Of a stretch of 64,000 nt of DNA, positions 46,369 through 54,384 are shown in pieces; the first letter of the stretch is position 1; every line of letters begins with the position of its first letter. The DNA comes from Exiguobacterium alkaliphilum 12/1 (GTDB lineage Bacteria > Bacillota > Bacilli > Exiguobacteriales > Exiguobacteriaceae): NCBI RefSeq assembly GCF_000714435.1, contig NZ_JJMW01000069.1, forward strand, positions 124,001 to 188,000. The letters run 5' to 3'. The position numbers and the translations under genes are program-made. The notes under the pieces were generated by a model, which saw nothing but the letters and a program-made list of their open reading frames with translations, ran no database searches and was not told the origin of the DNA.

Positions 46369-47256
46369 ATGCGAAACCCATCGCAATGGATGGTGTGCTG
46401 CGCCTTGACGCTCACGTTAGTGGGCTGTACCACCAGCGAACAACCCGCAACGAATGAACCGGTGGAAGAGCCGGTCGTGACGGAAGAACCGACCGCGCCA
46501 GAAGAGGCACCGGAATCAACTGATGATGCCTCCGATACACCAGAACCGGAGGTGGCAGAAGAGCCAACGACCGAAGAAGAACCGGCCACGGAAACGCCAG
46601 AGGATTCAGCCTCAGTCGAAGAGGCGCCCCCGGTCGAACTCGTGCCGAAAGAACCGCTTGAGACGGAGGGACAGGCCAATTTGGCACTCGGCACGCTCAT
46701 CCTCGTCAATAAACAAATCGCGCTTCCGAGCAACTATAAACCGCAAGACCTCGTGACCCCGAACATCGCTTTCGTCGACTCGGCGACGGGTGACCGTCGC
46801 ATGCTTCGTCAAGAGGCGGCGACCGGAATCGAGGGACTCATGGCTGCCGCGAAATCGGCAGGGATTGACTTGAAAGGGACGAGCGCTTTCCGCTCTTATG
46901 ACTATCAAGTTCAGCTCTTCAACGCGTACGTCGCCCGAGATGGCAAAGAACAAGCGATGAAATATTCAGCGCCACCGGGTCATTCTGAACATCAGACCGG
47001 ACTCGCGATTGATGTCTCGAGCGCCTCGGTCGGGTATCAGTTGACGCAAGGGCTCGAGCAGACGAAAGAAGGCAAGTGGCTTGCCGACAACGCCCATAAG
47101 TACGGATTTATCGTCCGTTACCAGCGGGCTTTTGAAGATGAGACGGGTTATATGTATGAACCGTGGCATCTACGTTACATCGGGGTAGAACACGCAACGA
47201 ACGTCAAACAAATGAACGTCCCGTTCGAACAATACCTCAAGCAATTAATGGACTAA
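46369..47256 (+). CDS. D-alanyl-D-alanine carboxypeptidase lipoprotein, VanY/M15B family
   Basis: 295 residues. A lipoprotein signal with lipobox LVGC (Cys20) anchors it outside the membrane. Residues ~22-90 are an acidic Pro-Glu-Thr-rich linker. The M15B domain (~95-290) has zinc ligands in SEHQTGLAIDVS and EPWHLRYIG, with the substrate motif SAFRSYDYQVQLFN. It trims terminal D-Ala from peptidoglycan precursors or peptides (YodJ/LdcB-like). A role in vancomycin resistance is not implied: no VanS/R or VanH genes are nearby. AAAGGGGAA precedes the ATG; plsY follows 11 bases downstream. Confidence 0.9.
   Translation: MRNPSQWMVCCALTLTLVGCTTSEQPATNEPVEEPVVTEEPTAPEEAPESTDDASDTPEPEVAEEPTTEEEPATETPEDSASVEEAPPVELVPKEPLETEGQANLALGTLILVNKQIALPSNYKPQDLVTPNIAFVDSATGDRRMLRQEAATGIEGLMAAAKSAGIDLKGTSAFRSYDYQVQLFNAYVARDGKEQAMKYSAPPGHSEHQTGLAIDVSSASVGYQLTQGLEQTKEGKWLADNAHKYGFIVRYQRAFEDETGYMYEPWHLRYIGVEHATNVKQMNVPFEQYLKQLMD
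46450..46640 (+). repeat. Acidic Pro/Glu/Thr low-complexity linker in the VanY-like gene
   Basis: About 65 residues made of EEP, TEEP, PEE and similar units connect the lipid anchor to the peptidase domain, probably spanning the cell wall. It resembles the linker in the RodZ-like protein but shares no unit of more than a few residues. Confidence 0.6.
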
Positions 47257-47267
47257 GGGGAATTGCG

Positions 47268-47882
47268 ATGCCTTATTTAACAGAGATTTTCATTGTATTG
47301 ATCAGTTATGTGCTCGGGTCGATCCCGTTCGCGCTCATCATCGGCAAGCTCGGCTATCGGGTCGACGTCCGTGAACATGGGAGCGGGAACCTTGGGACGA
47401 CGAACACGTTCCGTGTGCTCGGCAAACGGGCCGGAACGCTCGTCTTGCTCGGGGATATGGGGAAAGGGCTCGTCGCCGCGCTGCTCCCGCTTTTATTCGG
47501 GAGCGACATGAGTCTGCTGTTGGCCGGAATCCCGGCCATCATCGGCCACTCGTACCCGGTGTTTGCAAAGTTCAAAGGGGGCAAGTCGGTCGCGACGAGC
47601 GCCGGCGTCTTGTTGGCGGCCTTCCCGTGGTTTTTCCTCGTCGTCGTCACGACGTTCGTCGTGACGCTGCTCGTCTCGAAGATGGTGTCGCTGTCTTCGA
47701 TGGCGGCGTCCGTCGTCGGACTCGTGACCGTGATCGCGTACGGCATCATTGCGCGAGATTGGTTGCCACTCATTGTCATCGTGCCGCTCGCCTTGTTCAT
47801 CATCATCAAGCACCGCTCGAACTGGCAACGCATTCGTTCTGGGACCGAGCCGAAAGTGCCATTGTTTCAAAAGCGAAAATAA
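47268..47882 (+). CDS. plsY: Acyl-phosphate:glycerol-3-phosphate acyltransferase PlsY
   Basis: 204 residues from ATG 47268 (AAGGGGAA upstream); the frame extends far upstream without a ribosome site. Five membrane helices and the three catalytic motifs: GSIPFALIIGKL, REHGSGNLGTTNTFRVLG (glycerol-3-phosphate loop) and HSYPVFAKFKGGKSVATS. It makes lysophosphatidic acid from acyl-phosphate, the first step of phospholipid synthesis. In B. subtilis (yneS) it precedes parE; here a DeoR regulator follows instead. Confidence 0.95.
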   Translation: MPYLTEIFIVLISYVLGSIPFALIIGKLGYRVDVREHGSGNLGTTNTFRVLGKRAGTLVLLGDMGKGLVAALLPLLFGSDMSLLLAGIPAIIGHSYPVFAKFKGGKSVATSAGVLLAAFPWFFLVVVTTFVVTLLVSKMVSLSSMAASVVGLVTVIAYGIIARDWLPLIVIVPLALFIIIKHRSNWQRIRSGTEPKVPLFQKRK

Positions 47883-47892
47883 TGCGAATACG

Positions 47893-47921
47893 GAGATGGA
47901 TCGTTCAGTGACCTCCATCTC
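47893..47921 (+). other. Hairpin in the plsY 3' region
   Basis: GAGATGGA (47893-47900) pairs with TCCATCTC (47914-47921). No T run follows; the true terminator is 20 bases downstream. Confidence 0.4.
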
Positions 47922-47940
47922 TCGTGTCCTCGATTCTTAG

Positions 47941-47968
47941 AGCCAAGCTTAACAAGCTTGGCTTTTTT
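47941..47968 (+). terminator. Terminator after plsY
   Basis: AGCCAAGCTT (47941-47950) and AAGCTTGGCT (47954-47963) around AAC, then T run. Confidence 0.9.
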
Positions 47969-48105
47969 GTGGATTTCTGTTGATTTTAACGAAAATTCAC
48001 GAAAAACATGTTGGATTTGCCCGTTCTTTACCTTCCGTTTACGTTAAATTTACATCCGTTCGCTACACTAAGAAAGGAAACGAATATTGCGGAGGAGGCA
48101 GGCTT

Positions 48106-48876
48106 GTGTCTTTAATAGGAGAAGAACGTAAACAAAAGATTGTCGAGTGGATTGAACGGGAAGGAAAAGTGAAGACGAGTGAATTGATTGAACGATTGAA
48201 CGTCTCGGGGGAGTCGATTCGTCGTTATTTAGAGGAGCTCGAGAAAGAACATCGGATTAAACGTGTTTACGGCGGCGCCGTCTTGCATCAAAGCGTCTCG
48301 TTCCAACCGATGATGATTTCCAATATGGACGGGATTCGCCGCATCGCCTATACGGCGTTCCAACTCGTCGAAGATGACGCGCTCCTCTATATCGGTCACG
48401 GTGTCGCGCCCGAGCAAGTCGCGGCCCGGATGCGTGGACGGAATTTGACGATCGTCACGCCGTCGCTCATGGTCGCGAAAGCCCTGTTCGAACAGCGGGC
48501 GAAAGGTGTCTTCACGGGTGACGTCCAGCTCCTCGGCGGCACCATCGACCCGAAACATCTCGTCACGGTCGGTGAGCAAGTGTTACAACAGCTGAAGGCA
48601 TACGTGTTCGATGCCGCCTTCCTGTCCGTCGAAGGGGTCGACCCTACGCTCGGGCTGACGTGCGACGCGTACGGGCTCGCCACGGTGTCACAAGCGGTCA
48701 TGCAGCAGAGCCGTACGTGTTATTTGCTCGTTGACCATACCCAGTTCAATCAACAAAAGCGGTATCGGGTCTCGGACTTTTCAATGGTGACGACGATCAT
48801 CTCCGACTTCCCGGAACCGACGGATTGGAAGCGCGACCTTGCAATCCACGAGGTCGATTGGCGCTTTGCCCCATAA
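48106..48876 (+). CDS. DeoR-family transcriptional regulator
   Basis: 256 residues from GTG 48106 with GGAGGAGG 7 bases upstream. N-terminal DeoR HTH (RKQKIVEWIEREGKVKTSEL, then LNVSGESIRRYLEELEKEHRIKRVYGGAV in the recognition region, quoted here as SGESIRRYLEELEK) and a C-terminal sugar-phosphate-sensing domain (~75-235, YIGHGVAPEQVA; DAAFLSVEGVDPTLGLTC). Such proteins usually repress sugar or nucleoside genes and respond to a phosphorylated sugar. The target is not obvious: the next gene is cutC, 16 bases downstream. Confidence 0.88.
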   Translation: MSLIGEERKQKIVEWIEREGKVKTSELIERLNVSGESIRRYLEELEKEHRIKRVYGGAVLHQSVSFQPMMISNMDGIRRIAYTAFQLVEDDALLYIGHGVAPEQVAARMRGRNLTIVTPSLMVAKALFEQRAKGVFTGDVQLLGGTIDPKHLVTVGEQVLQQLKAYVFDAAFLSVEGVDPTLGLTCDAYGLATVSQAVMQQSRTCYLLVDHTQFNQQKRYRVSDFSMVTTIISDFPEPTDWKRDLAIHEVDWRFAP

Positions 48877-48892
48877 CAAAGGAGGAGTTTGA

Positions 48893-49555
48893 ATGATTGA
48901 AGTCATCGTGACTACGTTAGAAGAAGCGAAACAAGCAGAACGTTTTGGAGCGGACCGGCTCGAGTTAATTGCCGATTTCCCTTCAGGCGGGACGACACCG
49001 AGCTTCGGGACGATTCGAAACGTGGTCGAGCATGTTTCGATCCCGGTCCATGTCATGATTCGTCCGCACGCGAACTCGTTCGTTTACAGCGAGGACGATG
49101 AGGAGACGTTGCTCGCGGACGTCGGGCTCTGTCGCGAACTCGGAGCTGCAGGAATCGTCTTCGGCGCATTGACGGCTGACGGGAGCCTCGATGAACGGAT
49201 CCTTGGTGAAGTGATCAAGCATAAAGGGGACATGGCGCTCACGTTCCATCGCGCCATCGATGAGGTGAGAGATATACTCGCCGCCGTCGAGGTATTAAAC
49301 GATTTTCCTGAAGTCGATCACGTCCTGACGTCCGGTGGAGCCGCGACGGCACGAGAAGGAATCGATTCGCTCAAGGCGATGCGTGAGACGGCCGAGATGA
49401 ACATCTTACCCGGAGCCGGTATCGATGCGAATAATGTACGCGAACTGATGGAGACACTTGACGTCTCATTCGTCCACGTCGGGTCCGGGGTCCGGACTGA
49501 CGGCGCGCTCGATGAGTCGAAGTTCCGACAGTTGCGCGAACAAATGAGGCAATGA
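48893..49555 (+). CDS. cutC: CutC family protein (copper homeostasis)
   Basis: 220-residue TIM-barrel protein with the conserved start MIEVIVTTLEEAKQAERFGADRLEL (quoted: IEVIVTTLEEAKQAE), the strand VHVMIRPH, GIVFGALTADG, ALTFHRAIDE, and the signature HVLTSGGAATAREGID. CutC was linked to copper tolerance in E. coli and Enterococcus, but the biochemical role is unsettled. It is co-transcribed with the DeoR regulator (16-base gap, AAAGGAGG site), which hints at a sugar-related rather than metal role (inference). Confidence 0.92.
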   Translation: MIEVIVTTLEEAKQAERFGADRLELIADFPSGGTTPSFGTIRNVVEHVSIPVHVMIRPHANSFVYSEDDEETLLADVGLCRELGAAGIVFGALTADGSLDERILGEVIKHKGDMALTFHRAIDEVRDILAAVEVLNDFPEVDHVLTSGGAATAREGIDSLKAMRETAEMNILPGAGIDANNVRELMETLDVSFVHVGSGVRTDGALDESKFRQLREQMRQ

Positions 49556-49578
49556 AGCAGTCGTTAGACTGTTTTTTT
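49556..49578 (+). terminator. Terminator after cutC
   Basis: CAGTC (49558-49562) pairs with GACTG (49567-49571), followed by seven T. The stem is short. Confidence 0.65.
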
Positions 49579-49615
49579 GCTATAATGAAAAAAACGATAT
49601 AATGTAGGTGACGTT

Positions 49616-50268
49616 ATGCAGGCTTCCGTATATAAACAATTTGCTTTACGTATGCTCTCTGGAAATTGGGGCATCGCGATCTTTGCGGCCATCGCGACGA
49701 TGCTCGTGCAAACGGTCGTCACGTCGCAACTCGACCTCTCGGCTGATGCGACGCCGGACGTTCTGTTCACATCGATTCTATTGTTGTACAGCTCGCTCGT
49801 CCTGCTCGCCCCGCTCGAATTGGGCCGGAACTGGATTTATCTCGACATCGCGAAAGAAGACAAACCGACGCTCGGCTTGCTATTCGATTCGTTCGGATCG
49901 CTCAGACAGTATGTGAAGGCCGTTGGTTATTACGCGGTGTTCTATCTTGGGTTGAATCTCCTCATGTTGCTCTTGATCGTACCGGGTGTGTGGTTTTATT
50001 TAACGTTTCGCATGGTCCCGTTCATCTTGCGTGACCAACCCGACCTGTCCGTTCTCGCCGCCATGAAAGTGAGCAAGCGACTCATGGCGGTAAAAAGCTC
50101 GTCATGCTCAAGCTGCTCGCGAGTTATATCGGCTGGTACGTACTCGTTTTAGTGACAGGCGGACTCGCCTTAATCTTCGTCCAGCCTTATCTCGAGACGG
50201 CACTCGCGGGGCTCTACTTGGAAATCAAAGCAGAAAAAGACGCAGCACAAGAAAAAACGGTCAGCTGA
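49616..50268 (+). pseudogene. DUF975-like multi-pass membrane protein, broken by a frameshift near 50086-50096
   Basis: The first 155 or so residues (MQASVYKQFALRMLSGNWG to MKVSKRLM) form a DUF975-type integral membrane protein with four hydrophobic segments. After ATG (50084-50086) the frame turns into unrelated SSSCSSCSR and stops at 50152. In the -1 frame the expected ending continues from 50089 (GKKLVMLKLLASYIGWYVLVL, then FVQPYLETALAGLYLE) to a TGA at 50266-50268. Restoring one G (ATGGGCGGT) would join the two. Either a real mutation, a sequence error, or slippage on the AAAAA run nearby. The intact protein would have about 217 residues. Confidence 0.8.
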
Positions 50269-50292
50269 GCATACGCGCAGCTGACCGTTTTT
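50251..50292. terminator. Bidirectional terminator at the end of the DUF975 and YdaT-like genes
   Basis: ACGGTCAGCTG (50257-50267) pairs with CAGCTGACCGT (50278-50288). T runs follow the stem on both strands. Confidence 0.85.
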
Positions 50293-50525
50293 CATGTGTC
50301 ATGACGATCTGTCTTTTGAGGATCGGGTGCATCATCGAACGCTTTTCGCTCCTCGCTCGATGCTTCCGCGTGCCATTTTTTTGCTTGTTCGGTGGCAATC
50401 GGGATGGCTTTTTTAGGAGAATATCCTTGGGCGAGCAAGGCGTTGGCGATATCGATGGCTTTCTTTTTGACGAGCGGGTCAAAGTTCTTCAACGATTGCG
50501 GATAGTCCTTCATGTTCCATGGCAT
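50292..50525 (-). CDS. Short YdaT-like protein
   Basis: 77 residues from ATG 50525 (or 79 from ATG 50531); GGAGG lies 9 bases before the 50525 start. The N-terminal motif MPWNMKDYPQSLKNFDPLVKKKAIDIANALL (quoted in part: MPWNMKDYPQSLKNF and KKKAIDIANALLAQGY) and KAIPIATEQAKKW match the ChaB-like N-terminal part of B. subtilis YdaT, without its C-terminal DUF2188 region. Function unknown; YdaT is a general-stress protein in B. subtilis. Confidence 0.8.
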   Translation of the reverse strand: MPWNMKDYPQSLKNFDPLVKKKAIDIANALLAQGYSPKKAIPIATEQAKKWHAEASSEERKAFDDAPDPQKTDRHDT

Positions 50526-50570
50526 GGACATTCGCCTCCTTCACTCACTTAATTCCACGCATCCCTCATT

Positions 50571-51443
50571 TCAAACGTCTTGATGTAGATAGTACTCAAT
50601 CAGCGCCTGTGTCCCGTTATCTCCATAGCCGTTCTCTTGAAGAATCGTATACAGCTTCGCGGCGAGCTCGAGGCTTGGCAGTTTCACGTTCAGCTGCTCG
50701 GCACTCGCTAAGGCGAGCCCCATGTCTTTGATGAAGTGTTTGATAAAGAACCCTGGCGAGTAATCCTCTTGAATCATCCGGGGGACGAGGTTCTCGAGCG
50801 TCCAGCTCCCGGCCGCGCCGCCACGGATCGTCTGACGCAACTGCTCGGCGTCGAGCCCGGCTTTTTTCGCGAACGCGAGCATCTCGGCGTTGCCCATCAT
50901 GATGCCGGCGATGGCGATTTGGTTCGCGAGCTTGGCATATTGGCCGCTCCCGGCATAGCCCATCCGCTCGATCGCCTGACCCATCGCTTCAAACAAGGGA
51001 CGCGCCTTCGTGAACGCGAACTCCCCACCGCCGACGAGGATGGACAGCGTCCCGTTTTTCGCACCGACGTCACCGCCCGTGACCGGGGCATCGAGCGGGA
51101 GCAAGCTCCGGTCGATGGCCGCCTCGGCGATGCGTTCGGCGAGGATTGGGGAAGACGTCGTCATATCGATGACGAGCGTGCCCGGTTCAGCCGATTGGAG
51201 AATCATCCCTTCGCCGAAATAGATTTCCTCGACGTCGGACGGATAACCGACAATCGTGATGACGGCATCGGCCCCGACACAGACGTCAGCGACGGTGTCA
51301 CACCAGGTGACGCCCGCCTCGAGTAAAGCGGTCGCTTTCTCTTTCGTCCGTGTATGGGCCTGGACGTGGAATCCCGCTTTCATCAAGTTCCTGACCATCG
51401 CTTGTCCCATGACCCCGAGTCCGATAAATCCGATTGTCTTCAT
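50571..51443 (-). CDS. NAD(P)-dependent beta-hydroxyacid dehydrogenase family protein
   Basis: 290 residues. The N-terminal Rossmann fold starts GFIGLGVMGQAMVRNL; the substrate signature is DAPVTGGDVGAKNGTLSILVGG (quoted: DAPVTGGDVGAKNGTL); the catalytic Lys is in KLANQIAIAG (GSGQYAKLANQ). The family includes 3-hydroxyisobutyrate and tartronate semialdehyde reductases; the substrate is not decidable (YfjR-like). Its ATG overlaps the stop of the exporter gene by 4 bases, so it is co-translated with it. Confidence 0.88.
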   Translation of the reverse strand: MKTIGFIGLGVMGQAMVRNLMKAGFHVQAHTRTKEKATALLEAGVTWCDTVADVCVGADAVITIVGYPSDVEEIYFGEGMILQSAEPGTLVIDMTTSSPILAERIAEAAIDRSLLPLDAPVTGGDVGAKNGTLSILVGGGEFAFTKARPLFEAMGQAIERMGYAGSGQYAKLANQIAIAGIMMGNAEMLAFAKKAGLDAEQLRQTIRGGAAGSWTLENLVPRMIQEDYSPGFFIKHFIKDMGLALASAEQLNVKLPSLELAAKLYTILQENGYGDNGTQALIEYYLHQDV

Positions 51444-53173
51444 ACTGATTGACCTCCTAATTGTTGTTGCGTGACGAGTTTTTCGTATAGTGCATTGTCT
51501 TGTAACAGTTGTTGATGCGTGCCACGACCACTAATCGCACCGTTCTCGAGAACGATAATCTGTTCGGCGTGTTGTACCGTCGACAGACGGTGGGCGATGA
51601 CGAGCGTCGTCCGGCCGCGCATGAGCCGGTCGAGCGCCTCTTGGACGAGCCGTTCCGACTCGGAATCAAGGCTCGAGGTCGCCTCGTCGAGAAGCAAGAT
51701 TTGCGGATCGCGTAGAAGCGCTCGGGCGATGGCAAGTCGCTGACGCTGCCCACCGGACAACCGGACCCCACGCTCCCCAATCTCGGTATCGAGCCCGTCT
51801 GTCATCGCCTCGATGAAGAGACGGGCGTTCGCCATCTCACACGCCTGTAAAATCTCTTCCTCGGAGGCGTCTCGTTTCAATCCGTACAAGATATTGTCAC
51901 GGACCGTGCCCGATAGGACAGGCGAGTCTTGCGCGACGTAGCCGATGATTTGGCGCCAATCGTTCCGGCCATATGTTTGAATGTCTCGACTGCCGTAAGT
52001 GATTCGCCCTGACGTCGGCAGATAGAATTGTTCGACGAGCGCGAAGAGCGTCGTCTTGCCGGCTCCGCTCGGTCCGACGATCGCTGTCGTAGCCCCGAAC
52101 GGAACGGTCATCGACAGCTGTTTGATGATGGGTGTCTCACCATATTGGAACGTCACATCCTCAAAGGCGAGTGACGCCTGTTGAATCGATTCCGCCCTGT
52201 CCGTATAAGGTTCTGCTTCCACGAGAAGCAGTTCTGAAATCCGTTCGGTCGCACCGCGCGCCTTTTGGAGACGCGTCAAAAACTCCGACATCGTGATAAG
52301 CGGCGTGATGATTTGGAACAAGTAGAGCATGAACGCGAGGAGTGACCCCGTCGACAGGGCACCGGTCGAGACACGGTACGCCCCGAAGCCGAGGATGGCG
52401 ATGAGCATCGCCGTCAGCGTCACGTTAAGTAGCGGGATTAACAGCGCTTGAATGCGTCCTTCTTTTACCCCGTAATTGAACAGGAGCTCAATCCGGCGTT
52501 TTCCTTCTGTCACTTCTTCCGGCTCCGTCGCTTGCGACTTCACGAGGCGAATCTCGCCGAGCAGTTCGGCGAAGAACCCGGACAAGGCACCGAGTTCGTG
52601 TTGTGTCTTTTTGGCGATGACGCGCAACTTTCGGCCGAGCGGGATGACGATGAGCAGTGTCGTCGGCACAGAGAACAGGATGACGAGCGTCATCTGCCAA
52701 TCGAGCGTGAACAAGATGCCGACCGCCCCGATGATCGAGACGAGTGAGGTCAGCAGACGGACGCTCTGCTCGGACAACAGTTGTTGGAGCGTCGTCGTAT
52801 CGTTATTGAGCCGCGAGACGAGCTCGCCCGACTTGATGCCGTCGTAAAACGGGATCGGCAACGCGACGAGCCGTTCCCATAACGTCGTCCGTAAGTTCGC
52901 GACGACGCGCTGACCGACAATATGTAACCAGTAGATTGAAATCGCGCTCGAGATGACTTGGACCAAAAACGCCACGATGAAGATGGTGACGAGCCGTGCA
53001 TCGAGCATGGCGACGCTCCAGTTGTCGACGACACGTTGCAAGATGAGCGGGATGGCAAGTGAGGCCATCGCTTGAACGAGCGAGATGAGGATTGCCCCGA
53101 TGAATAACGCTTTCGGAGGCTTGGCGATTCGAAACAGTCGAACGAATGACCGCCATGTGGTCGTAGATTCCAT
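51440..53173 (-). CDS. bmrA: BmrA-like multidrug ABC exporter (homodimeric type)
   Basis: 577 residues from ATG 53173 (AAAGGGGG upstream). The frame stays open for another 720 bases but that part is arginine-rich shadow sequence opposite sbcD. Six membrane helices (~20-300) and one ATPase: Walker A GPSGAGKTT, Q-loop GYVAQDSPVLSGTV, signature LSGGQRQR, Walker B ILLLDEATSS, H-loop IAHRLST. The closest family member I recognise is BmrA (YvcC), by its matched spacing and phrases such as TGALSTGSLLAFMLYLFQII. No attenuator leader was seen. Confidence 0.88.
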   Translation of the reverse strand: MESTTTWRSFVRLFRIAKPPKALFIGAILISLVQAMASLAIPLILQRVVDNWSVAMLDARLVTIFIVAFLVQVISSAISIYWLHIVGQRVVANLRTTLWERLVALPIPFYDGIKSGELVSRLNNDTTTLQQLLSEQSVRLLTSLVSIIGAVGILFTLDWQMTLVILFSVPTTLLIVIPLGRKLRVIAKKTQHELGALSGFFAELLGEIRLVKSQATEPEEVTEGKRRIELLFNYGVKEGRIQALLIPLLNVTLTAMLIAILGFGAYRVSTGALSTGSLLAFMLYLFQIITPLITMSEFLTRLQKARGATERISELLLVEAEPYTDRAESIQQASLAFEDVTFQYGETPIIKQLSMTVPFGATTAIVGPSGAGKTTLFALVEQFYLPTSGRITYGSRDIQTYGRNDWRQIIGYVAQDSPVLSGTVRDNILYGLKRDASEEEILQACEMANARLFIEAMTDGLDTEIGERGVRLSGGQRQRLAIARALLRDPQILLLDEATSSLDSESERLVQEALDRLMRGRTTLVIAHRLSTVQHAEQIIVLENGAISGRGTHQQLLQDNALYEKLVTQQQLGGQSV

Positions 53174-53277
53174 CACACGACCCCCTTTCCATTTAACTTT
53201 CGCTGTTTCGAAATGAAGTGTCAAGACGTCGAACTGGATTACCGAATAATGATAGAATAGATACGAGGTGAAGTGAC

Positions 53278-54384
53278 ATGAAATGGATACATACGGCCGA
53301 TTGGCATCTGGGCAAGATCGTCCACGGCCGCCATATGACAGAAGACCAACGGATCGTCTTGTTCGATTCGTTTTTAACCATCGTCGATGAGGAGAAACCG
53401 GACGCGATCGTCGTCGCGGGAGATTTATACGACCGCGCCGTGCCGCCGGTCGAGGCCGTCGATTTGCTCGACGAGATGTGGAAAGCGCTCGTCTTAGAAC
53501 GGAACATTCCCGTCCTCGCCATCGCCGGCAATCACGATTCGGCAGAGCGCTTGCAGTACAGCTCGAAACTGTTGACGAAAGTCGGGCTCCATATCGTCGG
53601 AAAAGTTGAGCCGGATACGGGACCGCTCGAAGTCGGCGGTGTCCCGTTTTATTTGATGCCGTTCCTCGAGCCGGCGCGGATTCGTTACGCTTTTCATCAC
53701 GACTCCATTCGTACGCATCACGATGCGCTCGCCGCGGTCGTCGACGCTTACGGCGACATCGATAAACGAGCGGTCGCCGTCGGCCATAGCTTTGTCGCGG
53801 GCGGGCTCGAGACCGATTCTGAGCGTCAACTGTCCGTCGGGACGGCCGGACAAGTCGCGAAAGGCTTGTACGCCCCGTTCGGCTATACGGCACTCGGTCA
53901 TTTGCATAACCGGGACGCGATTCAAGATGACCGGATCGCGTACAGCGGTTCGCTCATGAAATACTCGTTCTCCGAGGCGAACCATGTCAAATCGGTCGAT
54001 ATCATCGAGTGGGACGGGACGTGGACGCGCCGGCGTCGCCCGCTCGAGGCGCGACGGGATCTTCGCATCTTGACCGGGACGTTAGACGAGCTGCTCGCCC
54101 CGTCATTCTATCAAGACGAGGCTGTGGAGGATTATTTGAAGATTGTGTTGACGGATGAGCGCGCCTTGTTCGACCCGATGGCGAAGCTGCGCACGGTTTA
54201 TCCGAACATTCTCCATCTCGAGCTCGAACTGTTGCGCCGTCAGGACGAGACGTCACGCGTCGAACGGGAGAAGCTCGACCGTCGTTCGGTCGAGGACGTC
54301 TATCTCGACTTTTTCAAAGCTGTACATGGGAAAGACGCTGACGCACATGTCCGTGAACTGATCGAAGGGGGTGGTCTGAAATGA
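53278..54384 (+). CDS. sbcD: Nuclease SbcD
   Basis: 368 residues. Mre11-type phosphodiesterase motifs in order: TADWHLGK, AGDLYDRAVPP, GNHDSAERL, GHSFVAGG and GHLHNRD. With SbcC it opens and degrades hairpins and DNA ends. Start ATG 53278; GAGGTGAAGTG precedes it. The stop overlaps the sbcC start by 4 bases (ATGA). Confidence 0.96.
   Translation: MKWIHTADWHLGKIVHGRHMTEDQRIVLFDSFLTIVDEEKPDAIVVAGDLYDRAVPPVEAVDLLDEMWKALVLERNIPVLAIAGNHDSAERLQYSSKLLTKVGLHIVGKVEPDTGPLEVGGVPFYLMPFLEPARIRYAFHHDSIRTHHDALAAVVDAYGDIDKRAVAVGHSFVAGGLETDSERQLSVGTAGQVAKGLYAPFGYTALGHLHNRDAIQDDRIAYSGSLMKYSFSEANHVKSVDIIEWDGTWTRRRRPLEARRDLRILTGTLDELLAPSFYQDEAVEDYLKIVLTDERALFDPMAKLRTVYPNILHLELELLRRQDETSRVEREKLDRRSVEDVYLDFFKAVHGKDADAHVRELIEGGGLK

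Noticed and set aside
46369-47256. Vancomycin-resistance cluster around the VanY-like gene
   Set aside because: Only a single carboxypeptidase lipoprotein is present; no VanH, ligase, VanX or VanRS genes are nearby.
53174-53893. Upstream extension of the BmrA-like frame by 240 codons
   Set aside because: Arginine/serine-rich sequence opposite the sbcD N-terminus; the real start ATG 53173 has a good ribosome site and matches the family length.
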